NCBI RefSeq assembly: GCF_900156255.1
Contig: NZ_FTMK01000004.1
Coordinates: 62,001 to 126,000, forward strand
From: Paracoccus thiocyanatus
GTDB lineage: Bacteria > Pseudomonadota > Alphaproteobacteria > Rhodobacterales > Rhodobacteraceae
DNA: 64,000 nucleotides
Direction of reading: 5' to 3'
The notes below the pieces were generated by a model. That model was not told the origin of the DNA. It worked only from the letters and a program-made list of their open reading frames with translations, and did no database searches. Made by a program: the position numbers and the translations under genes. Shown in pieces: positions 27,406 to 35,827 of this stretch. How positions within the stretch are numbered: the first letter of the stretch is position 1; every line of letters begins with the position of its first letter.

Positions 27406-28896
27406 ATGCGCGAACCTTGGGGAAAGCTGGATCTGCCGACGGGCGACAGTCACCACTTGATCCATCACAGTGCCGATGTCGCCGCTGTGGTTCACGAATT
27501 GCTTCATCTGCCAGGCTTTCGGTCCCGGCTGGACGCCGCCGCAGGCGCGCGCGTAAGCGACGACGGCATTGCCTGCCTGGCGGCGCTGGCGTTCCTGCAT
27601 GATGTGGGCAAGCTGGCGCCCGCCTTTCAGGCCAAGGGCTGGCCGGCTGGGCACGGCATCACGCCGCGCGATCACCTGCGCTGCGGGTGGCGCTGGCTGA
27701 AGCAGGAAGAGCCCGGCGATTGCCTGGACGGCAATGCGCTGCATCTGATCCGTTGGCCCGGCCTTCTGGAATGGTTCAAGGTCCTGTTCGCCCATCACGG
27801 GGCGCCGATCGCCGAGCCGCCCGAAACCTGGGCGACGGCCGCGTTCAACGACCCCAGCGACTACAACTGGAAAGCGTCCGAGCGCCAGATGGGGCGGGCC
27901 ATGCTGGCCTGGTTTCCCCAGATCGCCACGGCCGCCCCGCCCCAGCCGGTTCCGCGGCTGGCGCATCATTTCGCAGGCGTACTGGCCTTGGCAGACTGGA
28001 TCGGGTCGGATCGCAGCGTGTTCGGCTTTGTGCCGGATCATGATCCGCACTATTACACCAAGGCGCGCGGACTGGCCCGCGCCCGGCTGCGCGAGATCCA
28101 GCTTGATACGGCCCCGGCCACCTTGCGCGGCCGCGCGGATTGGAGCCTGTTGTCGGACCATCCCCAGCCGCGCGCGGCCCAGCAAAAGCTGGCCGAAATC
28201 CCGCTAGACGAAACGCTGGTCATCCTTGAGGCCGAGACCGGGTCGGGCAAGACCGAGGCGGCCTTGTGGCGCTTTGCGATGCTTTATCAGCTGATCTGCG
28301 AGCTGTATTTCGGTGACTCCTGGGCGCGCCCGCCGCTTGCCGAGCCGGGGCCGGACGAGGGCGCGGACGACTTGCTGCTGATCGCCGAGGCCTTCGCCCG
28401 CGGCAATTCCAAGACTGACGGCTTCAAGTCGCGGGTGATCCCCGTGCCCAAGGCGGTCAAAAAGACCATGCTGGGCAGCGAGGCGGTCGAATTGGCCAGG
28501 GATCAGATCGAACTGATCACCAAGGTCGACATTGCCCTGCGCAACGGCCTTGCGCTCATCAGCGCCGAGGGCGAGCGGGACAAGGTCGGCAAGGCGAATT
28601 ACGCCCGCACAGCACCCGCCCGCGATGCCCTGCAAGCGCGCGCCGATGCGCTGTTCTTTCCGGCGCTGTGGGACAAGCTCGCGGCCGGCTCGGAAACCGG
28701 CCGGCTTGCCGTCCACGCCCGGCTGATGCGCGACATGGCGGCGGCTGCGCGGGCCGCGTTCGAACGCGCCGCGCCCGCGATCCCCTGCGCCTCGATCATG
28801 CGCCCGCGGGCCGAAACGCGGGGCAGGGCGGCGCTGAACCGAGGCATCGCCGCGATCTTCAAGGAATCCGACATGACAGAGGTCGAACATGCCTGA
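27406..28896 (+). CDS. In-frame Cas3-Cas8e chimera (HD nuclease plus Walker A joined to Cas8e C-terminus)
   Basis: A 496-residue continuous frame. Residues 1-293 match the start of type I-E Cas3: HD-nuclease positions His16/17 and His20/21, His65-Asp66 (FLHDVGK), His130/131 (AHHG) and Asp197 (LADWIG), then Walker A GSGKT at 279-283 with EAALWRF. From about residue 294 the sequence turns into the end of Cas8e (Cse1): FARGNSKTDGFKSRVIPVP, then a helical C-terminal bundle. Missing are helicase motifs II-VI, the Cas3 C-terminal domain and most of Cas8e, including its PAM-reading part. Normal proteins are about 850-950 and 500 residues, so roughly 2.5-3 kb seems deleted. The junction is near 28270-28300. 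The chimera overlaps cse2 by 8 bases. Interference is probably lost; a working minimal nuclease fusion cannot be excluded. Confidence 0.85.
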   Translation: MREPWGKLDLPTGDSHHLIHHSADVAAVVHELLHLPGFRSRLDAAAGARVSDDGIACLAALAFLHDVGKLAPAFQAKGWPAGHGITPRDHLRCGWRWLKQEEPGDCLDGNALHLIRWPGLLEWFKVLFAHHGAPIAEPPETWATAAFNDPSDYNWKASERQMGRAMLAWFPQIATAAPPQPVPRLAHHFAGVLALADWIGSDRSVFGFVPDHDPHYYTKARGLARARLREIQLDTAPATLRGRADWSLLSDHPQPRAAQQKLAEIPLDETLVILEAETGSGKTEAALWRFAMLYQLICELYFGDSWARPPLAEPGPDEGADDLLLIAEAFARGNSKTDGFKSRVIPVPKAVKKTMLGSEAVELARDQIELITKVDIALRNGLALISAEGERDKVGKANYARTAPARDALQARADALFFPALWDKLAAGSETGRLAVHARLMRDMAAAARAAFERAAPAIPCASIMRPRAETRGRAALNRGIAAIFKESDMTEVEHA

Positions 28897-29416
28897 GCCA
28901 AGCGAGCCGGTGGGCGCCCGCGCCTGCGCCATCGCCGCCGCCCTTGCTGTTGCCGATAGCGGCGACCGCGCCGCCGCCCGCCGCATGGGCCCCGAGGGCA
29001 GCGCATTTTTCTGGCGCATGGTCGCCCGCCACGGCATCGCCCGCGGCGAAGAGGAGAAATGGCGCCGCATCACCCGGATGCTGGCGCTGCTGACCCCGGC
29101 CAGCGCCACCAAGACCGTTCACCAGCCCGGGCGCAAGCTGGGGGCCGTGCTGGCCGATGGCGGTGCGGAAACGGCGCGGCTGGACAAGCCCGCCCTGTCG
29201 GAACCGCGCCTGGCCCGGCTGCTGGCCGCGCGCGGGCCCGCCCGGCTGGAAGCGCTGGAACGCGCCGTCCGCGCCCTGGCGCGCCAACAGCCGCATATCG
29301 ACGCCGCCAGCCTGGCCTGGGCCGTGCTGCGCGAGGACGGCCGCGACATTGCGCGCGACTATTACGCCCGGCTTGACCGCCGATCCGAACAAAAGCCCGA
29401 GGATGCCGATGCCTGA
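28889..29416 (+). CDS. cse2: Type I-E Cascade small subunit Cse2/CasB
   Basis: A 175-residue mainly helical, basic protein matching Cse2 in length and pattern: FFWRMVARHGIARG early, WRRITRMLALLTP in the middle, and a C-terminal DIARDYYARL-like end. Two copies normally form the belly of Cascade and hold the displaced strand. Its ATG lies 8 bases inside the chimera upstream, and its stop lies 8 bases inside cas7, so the operon is translationally coupled. I see no damage. Confidence 0.9.
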   Translation: MPEPSEPVGARACAIAAALAVADSGDRAAARRMGPEGSAFFWRMVARHGIARGEEEKWRRITRMLALLTPASATKTVHQPGRKLGAVLADGGAETARLDKPALSEPRLARLLAARGPARLEALERAVRALARQQPHIDAASLAWAVLREDGRDIARDYYARLDRRSEQKPEDADA

Positions 29417-30542
29417 CCCCCGTTTCCTGCAAATCCATTTCCTGGCCCCCTATACTGCCGCGCTGCTGAACCGTGACGATGCGGGCTTGGCCAAGCGGCT
29501 GCCCTATGGCGGCCATCTGCGCACCCGCGTCAGCTCGCAATGTCTCAAGCGGCATTGGCGGCTGGCCGACGATCCGCATGCGCTGGACCGGATCGACGGG
29601 GCGGATGCGGCCTTCCGTTCGCGCGAGATCGTCGAACGCAAGGTATTCGGCGACTGGTCCGAAGGCGTTGCCGGCGACACCATCGCGGCAATCCGCGAGG
29701 TGCTGCTGAAGGCGGTCTATGGCGACAAGGGCGCCGACAAGAAATCCCGCCAGACCCTGCTGTTGGGCGAGGTCGAGGTGGCTTATCTGACGCAGGCCGC
29801 GCAGGACATGGTCGCGCAGTCGAATGGCGATCCGAAACAGGCCAAGGACGTGGCCGCCGAGTGGTTCAAGACCCACAAGGCCAATCTCAAGGCGATGGGC
29901 GAAGGATCCAAGCTGCCGGGCGGCCTGGTCGGCGCGCTGTTCGGGCGCATGGTGACTTCCGACCCGCGCGCCAATATCGACGCGGCGGTGCATGTCGCCC
30001 ATGCCTTCACCGTCCATGCGGAAGAGGCGGAAAGCGACTATTTCATCGCCGCCGACGATCTGGCGCGGGAAGAGGACACCGGCGCCGACACCATCCAGGA
30101 AACCGAGCTGACCTCGGGCCTGTTCTATGGCTATGTCGTCGTGGACCTGCCGGCGCTGATCGGCAACCTGGGCGGCGACCGCCGGCTGGCGGGCGAGGTG
30201 CTGCACAACCTGGTCTATCTGGTGGCCGAGGTCTCGCCGGGCGCAAAGCTCGGCTCGACCGCGCCCTACAGCCGGGCGTCGTTCCTGCTGCTCGAAGCAG
30301 GCGACCGCCAGCCGCGCTCGCTGGCCGAGGCGTTCCGCGCCCCCGTCGCGCCCGACACCGCGCAGGCGGTTGCGGCGCTGGCCGATCATCTTGCCGCGCT
30401 GGACGGCGTCTATGCCACCGCAGAGGATCGCCGCGTGATGACGCTGGTGAACCGCGACCTGCCCGGCACCGCGCGCGGCACGCTGGCCGAGCTGGCGCAG
30501 TTCGCCGGCGGTCTTCCCACCGCCGTCCCGATGCCGGCATGA
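29409..30542 (+). CDS. cas7e: Type I-E Cascade backbone Cas7e/CasC
   Basis: A 377-residue Cas7 of the CasC type, the repeated crRNA-binding backbone subunit. Typical marks are the N-terminal LQIHFLAPYTAALLNRDDAG and RVSSQCLKRHWR, and ETELTSGLFYGYVVVDLPAL later. The ATG at 29409 was chosen over the one at 29403 because GAGG is six bases away. It overlaps cse2 by 8 bases and cas5e by 4. It is intact and of normal length. Confidence 0.93.
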   Translation: MPDPRFLQIHFLAPYTAALLNRDDAGLAKRLPYGGHLRTRVSSQCLKRHWRLADDPHALDRIDGADAAFRSREIVERKVFGDWSEGVAGDTIAAIREVLLKAVYGDKGADKKSRQTLLLGEVEVAYLTQAAQDMVAQSNGDPKQAKDVAAEWFKTHKANLKAMGEGSKLPGGLVGALFGRMVTSDPRANIDAAVHVAHAFTVHAEEAESDYFIAADDLAREEDTGADTIQETELTSGLFYGYVVVDLPALIGNLGGDRRLAGEVLHNLVYLVAEVSPGAKLGSTAPYSRASFLLLEAGDRQPRSLAEAFRAPVAPDTAQAVAALADHLAALDGVYATAEDRRVMTLVNRDLPGTARGTLAELAQFAGGLPTAVPMPA

Positions 30543-31276
30543 CGCATCGCTGGCTGCATCTGCGCCTCGCCGCGCCGCTGATGGCCTTTGGCGGGGTGAC
30601 CATCGACCATGTCGGCGTCACGCGCGAATTTCCCTCGGCCTCGGCGCTGGTGGGGCTTTTGGGCAATGCGCTTGGCTGGCAGCGTCACCAGGGCGCCGAG
30701 CATCAGGCCCTGCAAGACCGGCTGGTCTTTGCCGCGCTGTCGGTGCTGCCTGCGGGCGCGGCGCCTTGGGTCATCACCGACAACCAGAATGCGCGACTTT
30801 ATGAGGACGAACCCGGATGGACGACATTCGGGGCTCCCGAACGCAGAAATAAGGGAAGCAGCTATTCGAACCCCGCCGTGAAAACCCAGATCGGTAACGA
30901 ATCCGGCAGAAAATGGATAACGCACCGCCGCCGCCGCGACTATCTGGCCGATCACGAAACCCGCGTCGTGCTGCGGCTGGCGGCGGGGCAGGGGCCTTCG
31001 CTTGACGATCTGGCGCAGGCGCTGGACCGCCCGGCGCGACCGCTGTTCATCGGGCGCAAGCCCTGCCTCCCCTCGGGGCCGGTGTTCCAGGGCTGGACCC
31101 AGGCGGATACCGCCCACCAGGCCCTGCAATCGCTGAACCTGGCCGGCCGCGCCCTGTGGCCGGACGAGGGGCAGGCCCATCCGCGCGCCCTGCGCCTGGA
31201 CATTCCCGACACCCGCAACTGGGTTTCGGGGCTGCATGGTGGCACGCGCCTCGTCTGGCAGGGTGAGCTGGCATGA
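30539..31276 (+). CDS. cas5e: Type I-E Cascade Cas5e/CasD
   Basis: A 245-residue RAMP protein that caps the 5' handle of the crRNA. The N-terminal LHLRLAAPLMAFGGVTIDHV and REFPSASALVGLLGNALGW are characteristic of CasD, and FIGRKPCLPSGPVF lies in the C half. ATGA overlaps link it to cas7e and cas6e. Length and motifs look normal. Confidence 0.92.
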   Translation: MTHRWLHLRLAAPLMAFGGVTIDHVGVTREFPSASALVGLLGNALGWQRHQGAEHQALQDRLVFAALSVLPAGAAPWVITDNQNARLYEDEPGWTTFGAPERRNKGSSYSNPAVKTQIGNESGRKWITHRRRRDYLADHETRVVLRLAAGQGPSLDDLAQALDRPARPLFIGRKPCLPSGPVFQGWTQADTAHQALQSLNLAGRALWPDEGQAHPRALRLDIPDTRNWVSGLHGGTRLVWQGELA

Positions 31277-31998
31277 GCTTGCATCTGGTCGAAATGCCGA
31301 TCTCGCTGCCGGCCCTGAACCGCTGGGCCGGGCCGCGCAATTTCGCGCGCGGCGCCTTTGACGAGGGGCTGGCGCTGCATCACCTGCTGGGCGAGGTCTT
31401 CGGTCCCGCCGCTCTGCAACCCTTTCGCATGCTGGTGGCGCCGCGCGCCCAGGCGGGCACGCTTTACGCCTATGCCGCCCGCCCGGCCGAGGCGCTGCGC
31501 CGCGATGCCGCCGCGGTGATCGGCCCATCGCATGCCGGCGTGGTGGCGCTGGACGGCCTGCGCTCGCTGCCGCGCCCGGCGGATGGCTGGCGCAGCGGGC
31601 AACGGCTGGGCTTCGACCTGCGGCTGCGCCCGGTCGTGCGGCTGGCCTCGGCGATCGCAGGCACCGGCTTTGCCAAGGGCGCCGAGATCGACGCCTTCCT
31701 GGCCGAGGCCCTGCGCGTCGGCAGCGCCCGCCCGCGCGAGGCGGTGTATCTGGACTGGCTGGCCGCGCGGCTGGCGCCCGCCGCCCGCCTGGAACGCGAA
31801 ACCAGCCGGCTGCACGCCTTTCAGCGCAGTGCCATCAACCGCAATGGCCGCGCCTTGGACGGCCCCGACGCGATCATCCACGGAACGCTGAGCGTGACTG
31901 ATCCCGCAGGCTTTGCCGATCTGCTGGCGCGCGGGATCGGCCGGCATCGCAGCTATGGCTATGGCATGCTGCTGCTGCGTCCGCCGCAACGGGGCTGA
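31273..31998 (+). CDS. cas6e: CRISPR RNA endonuclease Cas6e
   Basis: A 241-residue RAMP ribonuclease that cleaves the repeat hairpin of pre-crRNA and stays bound to the 3' handle. The C-terminal glycine-rich loop GIGRHRSYGYGMLLL is diagnostic. The start LVEMPISLPALNRWA and a possible catalytic His in the N-terminal half fit the family. It overlaps cas5e (ATGA). An intact Cas6e means the array can probably still be processed. Confidence 0.92.
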   Translation: MSLHLVEMPISLPALNRWAGPRNFARGAFDEGLALHHLLGEVFGPAALQPFRMLVAPRAQAGTLYAYAARPAEALRRDAAAVIGPSHAGVVALDGLRSLPRPADGWRSGQRLGFDLRLRPVVRLASAIAGTGFAKGAEIDAFLAEALRVGSARPREAVYLDWLAARLAPAARLERETSRLHAFQRSAINRNGRALDGPDAIIHGTLSVTDPAGFADLLARGIGRHRSYGYGMLLLRPPQRG

Positions 31999-32001
31999 CC
32001 G

Positions 32002-32877
32002 ATGCTAAAGGGGCGGCTGGGGCTCGACAGCGCGAAGGTGCCGCATTCCGACCGGGCAGGGTGCCTGTATCTGGCGCGCGGCGCGCTGACCGCGCGGGAC
32101 GGCACGCTGGCCTTTCTGCAAGGCGCCCCCGGTCCCGGCGATGCCTTGACCTCGGGCGACTATGCCATCCCCTTGCAGGGCGTCTCGATGATCCTGCTGG
32201 GTCCCGGCTCGACCGTCAGCCATGACGCGCTGCGGCTTCTGGCCCATGCCCGCACGGCGCTGGCCGCCGTGGGCGAGGACGGTGTGCGCATGTATACCGC
32301 CCCGCCGATCATGCCCGACCGTTCGGGCCTGGCGCGGCTTCAGGCGCGGATCTGGGCGGATGAGGATCTGCGCCTGATGACGGCGCGGCGCATGTATGCC
32401 CTGCGCCTGGGCGAGGTGCTGCCGCATCGCGACCTGAACGTGCTGCGCGGCATCGAGGGCGCGCGGATGAAGGAAACCTATGCGCTTTGGGCGCAGCGCA
32501 TCGGCATCGAATGGCAGGGCCGCCGCTATGACCGCCAGAAACCGCTGGCGGCCGACCTGGCCAACCAGGCGCTGAACCACGCCTCAAGCGCGGTCGAGGC
32601 CGCCGCCGCCATCGCCGTGACCGCCACCGCGACCATCCCGCAGCTAGGCTTCATCCACGAGGATCCGGGCCAGTCCTTTGTTCTCGACATTGCCGATCTT
32701 TATCGCGACACGATCACCATCCCCTGCGCCTTCAAGGCGGCCCGCGACGTGATGGCCGCCCCTGCCGAGAACATCGAGCGCGTGACACGGCGCATGACCG
32801 GCCGTGCGATCTCGGCCGAGGGGCTGATCCCAAGCATGATCGAACGCATCAAGGCGCTGGTCGAGGGCCGCGGCTGA
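32002..32877 (+). CDS. cas1: CRISPR integrase Cas1 (I-E)
   Basis: A 291-residue Cas1 of the type I-E clade. The metal ligands Glu152 (GIEGARMKE), His219 (FIHEDPG) and Asp232 (DIADLY) sit exactly 11 positions after E. coli Glu141, His208 and Asp221. With Cas2 it integrates new spacers at the leader end. It begins three bases after the cas6e stop and overlaps cas2 by one base. All catalytic residues are present, so adaptation may still work. Confidence 0.95.
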   Translation: MLKGRLGLDSAKVPHSDRAGCLYLARGALTARDGTLAFLQGAPGPGDALTSGDYAIPLQGVSMILLGPGSTVSHDALRLLAHARTALAAVGEDGVRMYTAPPIMPDRSGLARLQARIWADEDLRLMTARRMYALRLGEVLPHRDLNVLRGIEGARMKETYALWAQRIGIEWQGRRYDRQKPLAADLANQALNHASSAVEAAAAIAVTATATIPQLGFIHEDPGQSFVLDIADLYRDTITIPCAFKAARDVMAAPAENIERVTRRMTGRAISAEGLIPSMIERIKALVEGRG

Positions 32878-33167
32878 TGGCGCTGACCATCATCGTGACC
32901 CGCGACGTCGAGGCACGCTATCGCGGCTTCCTGACCTCGGTGATGCTGGAGATTTCTCCGGGGGTCTACGTAGCCCCGAACATGAGCGCGGCGGTCCGCG
33001 CCCGCGTCTGGGAGGTGGTGTCCGACTGGTGGCACAGCCTGGGGCGCGGCGCGCTGGTCCTGGTCTGGCGCGACAAGGCCGCGACAGGTCATCTGCGCAT
33101 CGAGACGCTGGGCGAGCCCCCGAAAGAGATCGTGGACGCGGATGGTGTTTTGCTCGTAAAACGATAG
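32877..33167 (+). CDS. cas2e: CRISPR adaptation protein Cas2 (I-E, CasB2/Cse-type)
   Basis: A 96-residue protein matching the type I-E Cas2 family: TIIVTRDVEARYRGFLTSVMLEISPGVYV and a Trp-rich middle with VVSDWWHSL are hallmarks. It bridges two Cas1 dimers during spacer capture. It follows cas1 with a one-base overlap and ends 67 bases before the first repeat. Normal length. Confidence 0.93.
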   Translation: MALTIIVTRDVEARYRGFLTSVMLEISPGVYVAPNMSAAVRARVWEVVSDWWHSLGRGALVLVWRDKAATGHLRIETLGEPPKEIVDADGVLLVKR

Positions 33168-33234
33168 CAGACGGCAGAAATTTCGCGTGTTTGCTTTTTG
33201 ATAATTGAATGATATGAGGGTATTGCCTCCGAGA
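33168..33234 (+). promoter_or_regulatory. CRISPR leader
   Basis: 67 AT-rich bases lie between the cas2 stop and the first repeat, including TTTGCTTTTTGATAATTGAA and a nearby ATGATATGAGGG. This composition stands out from the GC-rich cas genes. The array repeats here are perfect, while the far end carries degenerate ones, so this is the leader end and transcription runs on the plus strand. It is short, and part of the promoter could lie inside cas2. Confidence 0.7.
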
Positions 33235-35030
33235 GGCTCCCCCGCACCCGCGGGGATAGACCGCCCTCCCGGTAGCGGATCCAGAGCGAACTGGTGGCTC
33301 CCCCGCACCCGCGGGGATAGACCCCCCGATATCGGGACAATCACCGACGAAGCCAGGGCTCCCCCGCACCCGCGGGGATAGACCCCCTGCCTTGGTGCGT
33401 CCGATGAATGGTATACGGGCTCCCCCGCACCCGCGGGGATAGACCCCCAGCCGAGGGGCTGACGCTCTACGGCAAGCAGGCTCCCCCGCACCCGCGGGGA
33501 TAGACCCGACATAGACCTTGCGACCGATATCGTCACTGGGGCTCCCCCGCACCCGCGGGGATAGACCCATAGTGCAGCGTGTCGGGGCTGTCATGCGCTG
33601 GGCTCCCCCGCACCCGCGGGGATAGACCCCGCTCCGGCACCACGCCGGCCCGCGATTGGATGGCTCCCCCGCACCCGCGGGGATAGACCCTTCTGATGGA
33701 CTGACCTGGACGCCGACGGAGAGGCTCCCCCGCACCCGCGGGGATAGACCCATGCCGCACAGGATCGCAGCCCTGGCGCTGGAGGCTCCCCCGCACCCGC
33801 GGGGATAGACCCTCGTTCATGCCGTTGAAGGCGATGATGCCGTTGGCTCCCCCGCACCCGCGGGGATAGACCTGGTCGGCCGACATGGCGCTCAACAGTG
33901 CCGCGGCTCCCCCGCACCCGCGGGGATAGACCCTGGCACGGGTGTTTGAAGAATGTGTTCCGTGCGGCTCCCCCGCACCCGCGGGGATAGACCCAGCCAC
34001 TGCCGTATCGAATTGCGCTAGGACATGGCTCCCCCGCACCCGCGGGGATAGACCCTCGTCCGCACCTCGCGGACCGGCCGTGCTGAAGGCTCCCCCGCAC
34101 CCGCGGGGATAGACCCGAGCCTCCCGTGCATCGCAACTCGCTCGATCCGGCTCCCCCGCACCCGCGGGGATAGACCCTCCGCCCTCACCTTGTCACCCGC
34201 GACGACGACGGCTCCCCCGCACCCGCGGGGATAGACCCACTGCGGGCGACGCTGGCCGAGATGGAGGAAGGGCTCCCCCGCACCCGCGGGGATAGACCCC
34301 CACATCCCCACCGCCTGCATGGCGATGACGGGGCTCCCCCGCACCCGCGGGGATAGACCCGGTGGATCATACGCGCCAATGGTATGCAGAACGGCTCCCC
34401 CGCACCCGCGGGGATAGACCCGATGACCATCTTGCCTTCGGGCCAGACCAGGCGGCTCCCCCGCACCCGCGGGGATAGACCCCCGCTCCTGCCACCTGCC
34501 GAGAACCGCAAGCGGGCTCCCCCGCACCCGCGGGGATAGACCCGCCTCGCAAAAGGCGCGGATGCGGGCGAGCGAGGCTCCCCCGCACCCGCGGGGATAG
34601 ACCCGCGACTTGGGAATCACAGTCACCCGGACGCGGGGCTCCCCCGCACCCGCGGGAATAGACCCCTTGCACCACCTGCCGCCTATCTGTCAATGCAGGC
34701 TCCCCCGCACCCGCGGGGATAGACCTTGACCACGCGACCAGAAAGAGATGACCGAATGGGCTCCCCCGCACCCGCGGGGATAGACCCCAGCGGTTCGGCA
34801 AGGACTACCTGCAAGCCATGGCTCCCCCGCACCCGCGGGGATAGACCCAAGCCGGTCAGCACCGCCACCCAAAGCGCGCTGGCTCCCCCGCACCCGCGGG
34901 GATAGACCCCAGGCGACGTTCCTCGCGCGTTTCAAAGCCCCGGCTCCCCCGCACCCGCGGGGATAGACCCACGACCGGCATCTCGGCGCAGGCGATGATC
35001 GAGGCTCCCCCGCACCCGCGGGGATTGACC
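33235..35030 (+). CRISPR. Type I-E CRISPR array, 30 repeats and 29 spacers
   Basis: A 28-base repeat starting GGCTCCCCCGCACC and ending GCGGGGATAGACC recurs every 61 bases. The first copy is at 33235 and the last at 35003. Spacers are 33 bases, except one of 32 after the copy at 33845. The repeat forms a CCCCGC/GCGGGG hairpin and ends like the E. coli I-E repeat, which fixes the orientation. The base after nearly every repeat is C, so the copied unit may be 29 bases. The copy at 34637 has GGGAATAGACC and the last copy has GGGGATTGACC, typical of the old, leader-distal end. Spacers are all different; I could not identify targets. Confidence 0.98.
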
Positions 35031-35059
35031 CGCGGCCCGCATTCCGCTGCGGCCCCCGC

Positions 35060-35115
<56 letters not shown>

Positions 35116-35212
35116 GGCGCTCGCGATTCACGCCTGCGGCTCCTGATCGTCGCCGCGGTTTGGCGGACGGGAATGCCCCCCCGATGCCGCAAGGCAGGCT
35201 GGCTGCAAAGCG

Positions 35213-35242
35213 AAAAGCCCCGCCGAATCAGCGGGGCTTTTT
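35213..35242 (-). terminator. Rho-independent terminator of rpmB
   Basis: An 11-base stem AAAAGCCCCGC/GCGGGGCTTTT with a 7-base loop is flanked by A and T runs, so it can act on both strands. It lies 37 bases past the rpmB stop on the minus strand and also closes off plus-strand transcription coming from the CRISPR array. Confidence 0.9.
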
Positions 35243-35278
35243 CATATTCGACCCGCGCCATCAGGACGCGGCAGGGAT

Positions 35279-35554
35279 TTAGGCCTTGGCCAGGTCGCGC
35301 TTGATCTTCAGGGCGCGGTCGGACAGTTCCACATCCTTGGCCTTGGCAAGAAAGGCGTCCAGCCCGCCACGATGGTCGACCGAACGCAGCGCCGCGGCCG
35401 AGATACGCAACTGGAAGCTGCGGCCCAGCTTTTCCGACAGCAGCGAGACTTCGTTCAGGTTCGGCAGAAACCGGCGACGGGTCTTGTTGTTGGCGTGGGA
35501 CACGTTGTTGCCGCTCATCGGGCCCTTGCCGGTCAGTTCGCAAACGCGCGACAT
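35279..35554 (-). CDS. rpmB: 50S ribosomal protein L28
   Basis: A 91-residue basic ribosomal protein. It begins [20 protein letters not shown], the L28 signature, and continues with [27 protein letters not shown] lies eight bases before the ATG at 35552-35554; the frame is open further upstream, but that part is unrelated. It is a single-gene unit closed by a strong terminator, next to the CRISPR island. Confidence 0.97.
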   Translation of the reverse strand: MSRVCELTGKGPMSGNNVSHANNKTRRRFLPNLNEVSLLSEKLGRSFQLRISAAALRSVDHRGGLDAFLAKAKDVELSDRALKIKRDLAKA

Positions 35555-35827
35555 GATCTTGTTCCTTCGATTCGATCCTGCACGGGCGTCGGCCCGCAAT
35601 ATGTAAAGGGCGCCGTCTGGCAGCGCCCGGAAATCCGTTTGCGCGGGATAAAGCGGAACGGCTGTGCCGTCAAGCCTTTTCACCAGCGCCCGGCGGCCCC
35701 GAAACCCGCGGCCAGCCGGAAAAATGCGGCCCTGATGCCGCAAGGGCGCCGGCTTTTCCTGCCCGCGCCCCGGCCGGGCAAAGGGAAAGCGGCATCCGCG
35801 CCGATCGGCCTGGGCGGGGCGATTCGC

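Noticed and set aside
27406-28896. Idea that the cas3/cas8e gene is a frameshifted pseudogene
   Set aside because: The frame is continuous from the Cas3 start to the Cas8e end; material is missing, not out of frame, so it is annotated as a chimeric CDS.
34421-34453. Spacer with a 14-base match to the DNA ligase gene near 48145
   Set aside because: Fourteen bases in high-GC coding DNA is expected by chance, and the match breaks on both sides, so it is not evidence of self-targeting.
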